Assembly: GCA_038087015.1 (NCBI GenBank)
Contig: JASBNA010000033.1
Location: 372,001 to 436,000 of the forward strand
Direction: 5' to 3'
Length of the DNA: 64,000 nt
Origin: Cerrena zonata
Lineage: Eukaryota > Basidiomycota > Agaricomycetes > Polyporales > Cerrenaceae
Part shown: positions 57,316 through 64,000 of the stretch, in pieces
How positions within the stretch are numbered: position 1 is the first letter of the stretch
Layout of the letters: each line of letters opens with the position of its first letter
Made by a program: the position numbers and the translations under genes
The notes under the pieces: generated by a model
The model's database searches: none
The model's input: the letters and a program-made list of their open reading frames with translations, nothing else
Told to the model about the DNA's origin: nothing

Positions 57316-59772
57316 ATGCCCAAGTCGTCTCTGCAGTCAGCAGAGGGAAAGTCCTCGGGGCCTTTGAAACAGGATCTACCTGCTTCAAACAAGGAGCCAA
57401 TAACGGCTGAACAAAATGCTGTAACTGAAAATAAACCGCCTTCCAAGAAGATTAGTATACAGACTCCCGATCTCAATCAAGAAAATGAAACTAAAGAAGA
57501 AAGCATCCACGATGATAATAATACCAGTAACCCGTCCAAGTCAAAAAGAAAGAAAAAACGGTCCAAAGCTAAAAATAAGCCAAACACCAAAAACCAGGAT
57601 AACTTGGATCCTCCAAATAGTAAGGCTGTCTCTCAAGCAGTGGCTCCAGCTCCTCTAAGATCAACAAACTCCCCGCTTAGTCCCAGAAAGCAAGCTATCA
57701 TGAGATATAAGAAAAGCGATGATAAAATGAATGAGCATAATTTTTTCTCTGAAGTTAAAGAAAACATGAAGAAAAGGTCCCCTCCTGCTACTCATAATTA
57801 TGATGAAGATGATAAGTACTCTACAATTCTCGCTCAGCAAAATATGGAAGGTAAGGCTTCTCTTTTCAGGTTTTCTTCTGCTAAAATTTTGGTTTATCAT
57901 TCTCAATTATCTGATGAGCACCAGTCGTCGGGCAGATTATTGGGCCATGGGGAATTTGAAGTTTTCCAATTGCACAATGGTGATGTAACCTATTTATCTT
58001 GTGGTCGCTCGTTTGTTTATCCTTTATTACCAAAATTGAAGATATTGAGAATTGCATTCAATCAATTCATCTTACCCTTATTGAATCCAGAACGCTATTG
58101 GAAAATATTCATCAATTCGGAAGATTATAATGAAATTCAAAAACTAGAAAACACTTTGAACAATGTTGTTCAATATAGAAATTTATATTACGGCCCTAAT
58201 GATCTTAAACTAAAAGAATCCAAAGAAATTGAAGATTCAACGAATTCAAATCCTGCTCTCACGATTAATGAAAAGCCAGCTGAATTGCAGATCCAATCAA
58301 CTAAAAATAATGTCCCCATTGTAAGCTCGTTAGTTAACGATAGTTCTTCCAACAAATATTCTTTCAACAACAAGAATTTGGCCGTTTTCGCAGAAATACC
58401 TGATTCACCTCCTTCTGCTCCAATCTCTCCTCAACCAATCATTGAGGAAGAATACACAAGTTTCAATCTTCTGGCCTCAGATTATCAAAAAACTCCTCTA
58501 GCTCCTCCATTGCCTGCATTTGAAAATCATCCTGAACGTTTATTGAATAAGCAAAAATCAATGAATTCTATAACAAGTGCTATGGCTAGCTTTGATGTAA
58601 ATGGCCCTTCTCATCCAACCAATACTGATCCATCTACTATTCTGGATAAACTCCATAATAAAAAGGTGATAAATCCAAGTAGATCGACAGCCATTAAACC
58701 TCATAATCAACAACATCCATTATCTAACAGTTTCACTTTAAACAACTCCAGCCCTCAACAATTTTTCAATGATGGCGCCTACAAAAATATACTAGAACTT
58801 CATCAACCTAAGCCCACAAAGATTCATAAATCCCCCAATTTACACTCCCATGATCAAGCTATACAAAAACTACAACATGCACATCGTATGGAAGAAACAA
58901 AATCTGACTCCTCGATGGACTCACTCCTTGACGAATATGAAGAACATCTTTCAGTAAGCAAATCTATGACATTTACACACTCCAGACCTCCCTCGACTTC
59001 TATATCGGAACGATATAATCTAAATAGTCGATTACATGGGGGTAATTATAATCTGAAGTTTTGGAGCTCAAATAATAACCATTCTGGATTGGCTAATTCC
59101 CAATTTGGTGATCCTGAAGAAGATTATGAAGACTATTTTCCTTCAACCTCATTATCCGGTTATAATCAAGCAAGAATGGAGAATCATAATAATAATCCAA
59201 GTAATAGGTCCAGAAGATCGTCTCATAGTGAATTATATACATCTATGAGTAACTGGATGGAACCAGGAAAAGGGAATGGTGCACACCCGCCAGTAGTTAA
59301 TAAGCCATATAGTATCAGCAATGGCCAAGATAATAATAGGACTAGGTCTGCCAATGGGCAGGATCTAAATAATACTTATAGAAATATTTATAAAAGTATT
59401 ACGCAAAGAAACTTGAATCAATATATTGATGAACCGAGATCGAGGTTCAAATCTAAAGGTTCACATAAACCAGTTAAGATGGCATCTTCTAATAATCTAA
59501 ATGGTGGTTTGGTAGGTTACTCACGAGAAGGGAGTCATAGATCAAGAAGTGATTCGGTATCAAGGTTGAGTGAATATTCCAAAACTCTGCAATCATATAC
59601 AACGCAATACCCAAAACCGCCTAAGAGGCCTAATTCTTCAAAGAATAGAAATTCTGTTGGGATTGAGTTGAATCCTTCTGAAGTTTATAAGATGATCAGC
59701 TCAAATCGACAAGAAATACGAAAAGAAAAACCGAAAAATCGAAGCTTAGCTTCTAAAATATTTGGATGGTAA
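57316..59772 (+). CDS. INP1: Inp1-like peroxisome inheritance factor
   Basis: Inp1 tethers peroxisomes to the mother-cell cortex through Pex3. The conserved domain at about residues 175-295 has RLLGHGEFEVFQLHNGDVTY, SFVYPLLPKLKILRI and LNPERYWKIF, which I recognise from fungal Inp1. The N-terminal 140 residues are Lys/Ser/Asn-rich with basic clusters. The long C-terminal half is Ser/Asn/Pro-rich and disordered with many phosphorylatable sites and ends in a basic helix. 818 residues, longer than the S. cerevisiae protein (about 420), as I would expect for Candida. Confidence 0.82.
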   Translation: MPKSSLQSAEGKSSGPLKQDLPASNKEPITAEQNAVTENKPPSKKISIQTPDLNQENETKEESIHDDNNTSNPSKSKRKKKRSKAKNKPNTKNQDNLDPPNSKAVSQAVAPAPLRSTNSPLSPRKQAIMRYKKSDDKMNEHNFFSEVKENMKKRSPPATHNYDEDDKYSTILAQQNMEGKASLFRFSSAKILVYHSQLSDEHQSSGRLLGHGEFEVFQLHNGDVTYLSCGRSFVYPLLPKLKILRIAFNQFILPLLNPERYWKIFINSEDYNEIQKLENTLNNVVQYRNLYYGPNDLKLKESKEIEDSTNSNPALTINEKPAELQIQSTKNNVPIVSSLVNDSSSNKYSFNNKNLAVFAEIPDSPPSAPISPQPIIEEEYTSFNLLASDYQKTPLAPPLPAFENHPERLLNKQKSMNSITSAMASFDVNGPSHPTNTDPSTILDKLHNKKVINPSRSTAIKPHNQQHPLSNSFTLNNSSPQQFFNDGAYKNILELHQPKPTKIHKSPNLHSHDQAIQKLQHAHRMEETKSDSSMDSLLDEYEEHLSVSKSMTFTHSRPPSTSISERYNLNSRLHGGNYNLKFWSSNNNHSGLANSQFGDPEEDYEDYFPSTSLSGYNQARMENHNNNPSNRSRRSSHSELYTSMSNWMEPGKGNGAHPPVVNKPYSISNGQDNNRTRSANGQDLNNTYRNIYKSITQRNLNQYIDEPRSRFKSKGSHKPVKMASSNNLNGGLVGYSREGSHRSRSDSVSRLSEYSKTLQSYTTQYPKPPKRPNSSKNRNSVGIELNPSEVYKMISSNRQEIRKEKPKNRSLASKIFGW

Positions 59773-60166
59773 ATAAACTAGTAAACGATCCTCTTGTAAA
59801 ATACATAATTTATTTATTAATTAAATTTAGCAACTACGTAAAAATAACTTAGAATGTTGAAAATTCATTGAGGAGTAATATATACAAAAGAGAAACCTAT
59901 ATAAATATTTTTGAAGTACATGAAGACATGAAAAAAATGAAAAAGGAATTGAGGAAAGGAAAGTAAAATCTATTTTATATGAAGACATTAGATGAAATGA
60001 TAATACTTTAAAGATATTTAATTGGTTTCCAGGAGGGGGAGATGGAAGGATGGGAAGTCTAGATGAACGAGAAGGAAAAATTCATGATTTATACATCAGA
60101 AACAAAAGAACAAAAAAAGCGGAAATTTTTCAAAATTGAATTATTTTCTTTTTACTTTTGAATTGA
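59773..60166. other. INP1-TOM40 convergent intergenic region
   Basis: 394 bp, AT-rich, between convergent genes. No gene seen. Confidence 0.55.
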
Positions 60167-61341
60167 TTATAATTGAGGAGCACCAGGGACTGGGTTACCA
60201 TTAGCGTCAATTAAACCATTTTGCATTAAAAAGATTTTATGAGAACCGGCACCTTCGAATTGGAAACCAAGACCAACTTTAGCGGCTTCTTTAGAGTGAT
60301 CGATTTCACCAGAGAATAAGATTGCCACGGCAGGAGTTAATCTTCTTTCTAAGTAAGCACCGACTTTACCATTATTATCGATTTGACCTCTAAAGACAGG
60401 CGGTATGGTATTCATATTTAGCACCCAAAGTAGTTTCACCTTCAACAATTGGTTCGTAACCGATGGCACCACCGGTTAAAGGATCAGCGACTGGTTTGAT
60501 ACCACCAGTTAATTTAGATTCAATACCAGCATCAACTTGATCGGTAATTTTTCTCCATAAAGAACCAGTGATTGAACCTTGAGTTGGATGAACTTGAGCA
60601 GAAGCAATCCAATCACCATTGTTATAACGAGCGAAATAAGAGGTGGCGGCATCGGCTGGAGCGATAGAAGCTTGTTTAGAGTAAACAGTTTCGATACCAA
60701 GAGCTAATTTAGAAGTGATTGATTGTAAGAAAGCAGCAGTGGCAACCCCGGTAAAACCGCCATCTAAAAAGGAAGGATTTAAAGCTCTGAAATGAGCAGA
60801 GAAATCAGAAGCATTAAGTTCGTGTTCTAATTGGCATATAAAGTTTGAAGCAGAAGGCAATTTGTAAAGTAACTTTAGAGATATTTGCTTTTGACCAAGA
60901 ATAAATGATTTTAGAACTTAAAGAACCATCACTGGCTAATTGACCTTGTAAAAGAGAGCTTTCATTACCATAAAGAGCAGCAAAAGCATAAGGTGGAGCA
61001 AATTGAGAACCCAAGGCAAAAGAATGAGAAGTTTGAAAATTTGGAGAAAACATTTTATTTAAATCAGCTTTTAAACCAGTAAAGGAATGATTAGTAAGAA
61101 AAGTGCCATAGGTTAATTCTTTGGTTATGTTTTCAACGGTACCTGGGTTGGTTAAACCCAAAGATTGACGTTTATTTGAGATATTGGTATAAATATCATT
61201 GAAAAATGAAACTACTGGATTGGATGATTTAGATTGAATAGAAGTACCTGGTAATGCACCTAATCTGGTGAAGTCACCCAAGGCAACTGGACTGGTACCA
61301 GTGATTGGAGGAGATGGAGCTGGAGTAGTGGCTTCAGACAT
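60167..61341 (-). CDS. TOM40: Mitochondrial import pore Tom40, two frameshifts
   Basis: Beta-barrel channel of the outer mitochondrial membrane TOM complex. Segments in three frames align in order with yeast Tom40: NPGTVENITKEL, FTGLKADLNKMFSP, FQTSHSFALGSQ (first part), CQLEHELNASDF, NPSFLDGGFTGVA and SLWRKITDQVDAGIE (second), FRGQIDNNGKVGAYLERRL, FSGEIDHSKEAAKVGLGFQFE and the Pro-Gln-Leu end (third). The frame changes at about 60863 (one missing base) and at about 60397 (one extra base). Total about 390 residues. Tom40 is essential, so these are probably assembly errors. Confidence 0.93.
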
Positions 61342-61585
61342 TGTGTGATGTTTGTTGTAAGTATCCAGAGATGAATTAAGCTAGCAGAGGCTAATTTTCA
61401 TTTAAATTTTTCAACGAAGGAGAAAGAACGAACGAAAAATGCCCAAAAATGAAGAAGAAGAAGAAAAAAAAAAAAAAAAAAAAAAAAAAAAGGACGAAGA
61501 CACTACCAAGGCTCACCGGTAAAGAGCTCGCTCCAGCGATGGGTCCATCACTCCACCAGACGCTCCAGGATATGGACCCATGAAC

Positions 61586-61616
61586 AGACACTGGGGCAGG
61601 CCCTGCCCCAGTGTCT
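61586..61616. repeat. Inverted repeat with perfect 15-bp arms and 1-nt spacer
   Basis: The arms are AGACACTGGGGCAGG and its exact reverse complement, centred on 61601. Confidence 0.9.
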
Positions 61617-61797
61617 CTGCCCAGCTCCGCCCGGGTCCGTGGGCCCCCTGGACCGAGCACCACCGGTGCCGAGAGCAGCAGCGAATGGCAATCCAGAAAA
61701 GCCGGCGTGCGTGCACCGGTAAATTCCGCGGCCTGGTAATTACCCGGTGCCACCCCCCACCCCTTGAGTAAACCTTGTACTGGATCATGTGATTATA

Positions 61798-61803
61798 CAC
61801 GTG
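61798..61803. promoter_or_regulatory. CACGTG E-box upstream of PFK2
   Basis: CACGTG followed by A, 730 bp before the PFK2 start. In C. albicans the bHLH factor Tye7 binds E-boxes at glycolytic genes, so this is a candidate site. Confidence 0.4.
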
Positions 61804-62531
61804 ATTAACTTGTCTGCAGTACTGACGTAATAAACATGAGATCGGAAAAAAGAACGACGCAGGTGATGTTCATGAACTCCAGCGATGGGATGCTCGGACT
61901 TGACTCGTGGGTTGGTTATGGAGTAGAGGAGAGAGTACGGGTTAGATATGAGAGCAGGGATATGTGAGCATGAATGGGCTCGGTTGGGTAGAGTGTAGAT
62001 GGGAGGAAGTGGACATAAGGCCTTAGGAAAACAACCGTCCGATCTATGAGACAGAGCATGAGAAGTGGTGCGTACAAAAAGTGCTCAGGTGATTGAATTG
62101 TAGTTTTTCCAATTGATCTTTAGATGATCCGAGTATCACCTTATCTCTTCGGTGTCTTCAGTCGAGTGAGTCTAGGGTAAGTCTAGAGGATGGTGAACAA
62201 CAGTGTAGACAGAGTGTAGGTACGGTGTAGTACAGTCTGGGAGAGAAGGGGAAGAGTAGAGAAGAGAGCAAGAAGAGAGCAGAATCGAATAGTGGATAGC
62301 TGGCTCCGTGGTGATACTCCGTTATTTCATCATAGGATAATTTTGTACTTTCAAAGCTTTGTTTGGGTTTGGGTTTTTTTTTTTTTTTTGGAGTTCTTTT
62401 GCTGAGAACCTGCTGACTTTCGGCCCTGCTTATATAAATCTCAATTTTCCCTTAAAATTAAATTGGTTGCCATATGGTGGACAATTATTTGTTACAATTA
62501 ACAGTAAGTATTATTCGATTACCACTTAGTA

Positions 62532-64000
62532 ATGACGGCTGCTATTATTAATGGTACTTCTGCTTTAGAATTGATGGCGGTTGATGAACAACTTAGTCAA
62601 AAAGCAGTACAATTCTATTCTCATATACTAGGATTTGATATTCAATATCAAGATTCAAAATTACATATATTATCCTCAAAAGATAGATTAACAGTGATTA
62701 AGATATTAATTGATGATAAGGGAACATCATTAAAAGAAATTGATGAAATTAAGAAAAACTTTGTTGAAAAATTAAATATTAACGATTGGAGATCATTAAA
62801 TTCCAATACTGTTTTCAAAACAGAAAATTTGAATGATCTTATTCAAACGTTTAATTCGTTCAAATTACCGGTTCAAGTTAATCCAAATGAATTGTATCCA
62901 AATGAAATTTACACCATTGATCCTTTGGGTAACGTGATTGGTTTTACCACTCTGGCTAATCCTTTAACGGTTAATCCTCCAGTGTCAAAATATAATCCTT
63001 TTGAACCAGAACCAGTCATTATGTCTTCTACCGTAACAGAGGCTCATCCTAATCATTCAAATAAGTCTCCTTTGGAATTGCAAAATTCAAACCAATCTAA
63101 AAGAAATATCGCCGTGATGACTTCCGGGGGTGATGCCCCCGGTATGAATGCTTGTGTTCGGGCAGTGGTTCGGGCCGCAATCTATAGAGGTTGCAAAGCT
63201 TTTGCAGTTATGGAAGGTTACGAAGGTTTAGTAAGAGGGGGTCCAGAATATATCAAAGAAATGAACTGGCTGGATGTTAGAGGTTATCTTAGTGAAGGTG
63301 GTACTAATATCGGTACTGCTAGATGTATGGATTTTAAACAACGTCAAGGTAGATTAAAAGGTTGTAAGCATCTTATTGATGCCGGAATCGATGCTTTGAT
63401 TGTTTGTGGGGGTGACGGTTCTTTAACTGGTGCTGATTTATTCCGTAAAGAATGGCCTTCTTTAATTCAAGAATTAAAAGATACCGGGGTTATTTCAAAT
63501 GAAAAATATGAAAAGCATAAACACTTAAATATCTGTGGTACTGTGGGCTCAATCGATAATGATATGGCCACCACCGATGCTACCATTGGTGCCTATTCTT
63601 CCTTGGATAGAATTTGTCAAGCAATTGATTATATCGATGCAACCGCAAACTCTCATTCAAGAGCGTTTGTTGTCGAAGTCATGGGTAGACACTGTGGTTG
63701 GTTGGCTTTAATGGCAGGTATCGCTACTAGTGCCGATTATATCTTAATTCCTGAAAAACCTTCGTCTTCAAAAGGTTGGCAAGATCAAATGTGTCAAATT
63801 GTTTCTCAACATAGATCAAAGGGTAAAAGAAAAACAATTGTCATAGTTGCTGAAGGTGCCATCACTAATGAATTAGAACCAATTTCTTCAGATGCTGTTA
63901 AAGACGTCTTGGTTGATAGATTGGGTTTGGATACTAGAGTTACCACCTTAGGTCATGTCCAAAGAGGTGGTACCGCGGTTTCTTATGATCGTATCTTAGC
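62532..64000 (+). CDS. PFK2: 6-phosphofructokinase beta subunit, 5' part
   Basis: ATP-dependent phosphofructokinase, the committed step of glycolysis; fungal enzymes are alpha4-beta4 octamers. 489 codons are present and the frame is still open at the window end. The first 190 residues are the fungal N-terminal extension, ending in a glyoxalase-like domain typical of yeast subunits (DPLGNVIGFTT). The catalytic half begins IAVMTSGGDAPGMNACVRA, then EGYEGLVRGG, EGGTNIGTARC, VCGGDGSLTGA, GTVGSIDNDM and VEVMGRHCGWLA. The MTAAIINGTS start and the extension resemble Pfk2 rather than Pfk1. Usual length about 950. Confidence 0.9.
   Translation, partial: MTAAIINGTSALELMAVDEQLSQKAVQFYSHILGFDIQYQDSKLHILSSKDRLTVIKILIDDKGTSLKEIDEIKKNFVEKLNINDWRSLNSNTVFKTENLNDLIQTFNSFKLPVQVNPNELYPNEIYTIDPLGNVIGFTTLANPLTVNPPVSKYNPFEPEPVIMSSTVTEAHPNHSNKSPLELQNSNQSKRNIAVMTSGGDAPGMNACVRAVVRAAIYRGCKAFAVMEGYEGLVRGGPEYIKEMNWLDVRGYLSEGGTNIGTARCMDFKQRQGRLKGCKHLIDAGIDALIVCGGDGSLTGADLFRKEWPSLIQELKDTGVISNEKYEKHKHLNICGTVGSIDNDMATTDATIGAYSSLDRICQAIDYIDATANSHSRAFVVEVMGRHCGWLALMAGIATSADYILIPEKPSSSKGWQDQMCQIVSQHRSKGKRKTIVIVAEGAITNELEPISSDAVKDVLVDRLGLDTRVTTLGHVQRGGTAVSYDRIL

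Larger units (their letters stand above)
61342..62531. other. TOM40-PFK2 divergent promoter region, 1.19 kb
   Basis: Holds a 28-A run (61464-61491), a GC-rich stretch (61500-61760) with a 15-bp-arm inverted repeat, an E-box at 61798-61803, GTGTAG-type repeats (62190-62235), a 16-T run (62374-62389) and a TATATAAA box at 62431-62438. Open frames in the GC-rich part have no recognisable domain. Confidence 0.6.

Noticed and set aside
61391..61800. Overlapping open frames in the GC-rich TOM40-PFK2 region
   Set aside because: GC-rich DNA has few stops; the frames cross a poly-A run and the palindrome and show no domain.

Overview
The window is nuclear DNA from a budding yeast, very probably of the CTG-Ser1 clade (Candida/Debaryomyces group). 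The genes are compact and AT-rich, almost all intronless, with long poly(dA:dT) tracts in promoters. The two introns found are tiny and carry a perfect TACTAAC branch site. Two in-frame CTG codons fall where other eukaryotes have Ser or Thr, at SKY1 codon 613 (37947-37949) and PPT1 codon 410 (6268-6270). This is what reassignment of CUG to serine predicts.

Layout. 1-591: 3' end of a GPI-anchored Crh-type glycosidase. 1075-4676 COP1, 5041-6636 PPT1, 6831-7061 COA4, 7119-7557 a two-exon PRKRIP1-like gene, 7781-9624 SCM3, 9835-12336 AFG3 and 12845-14988 an unrecognised Gln-rich regulator-like protein. 14989-16938: a 1.95 kb non-coding stretch with two arrays of a CAGGTA core. 16939-21493: three KRE2/MNT1-type Golgi mannosyltransferase genes. 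21844-25368: a broken, repetitive locus ending in two Gag-like CCHC zinc knuckles. 25884-27951: a TBC RabGAP. 28105-28208: the U6 snRNA gene. 28209-30300: a repeat island holding a secreted-protein gene. 31253-41724: NPL4, the Hsp110 gene, SKY1, ELP3 and SPE3. 41807-43142: an unrecognised two-exon gene. 44306-59772: RAD14, HSP90, RTP1, YAR1, SUI3, an SRA1-domain gene, ENV7, MED9, RBD2 and INP1. 60167-61341: TOM40. 62532-64000: 5' part of PFK2, running off the window.

Most genes are housekeeping: coatomer, Hsp90 with its phosphatase Ppt1 and Hsp110, the Cdc48 cofactor Npl4, TOM import, the m-AAA protease, eIF2beta, Elongator, DNA repair, peroxisome inheritance and glycolysis. The accessory parts are the mannosyltransferase cluster, the zinc-knuckle locus and the U6-flanking island.

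Quality caveat. Many conserved genes (COP1, TOM40, SCM3, YAR1, RTP1, all three mannosyltransferases, the CRH gene) are interrupted by single-base frameshifts, or in RTP1 by a stop. Several are losses or gains in short homopolymers. Essential genes are unlikely to be broken, so most of these breaks look like assembly errors. I annotate such genes over their full span and give the approximate break. The zinc-knuckle locus is broken more often and may be truly decayed.
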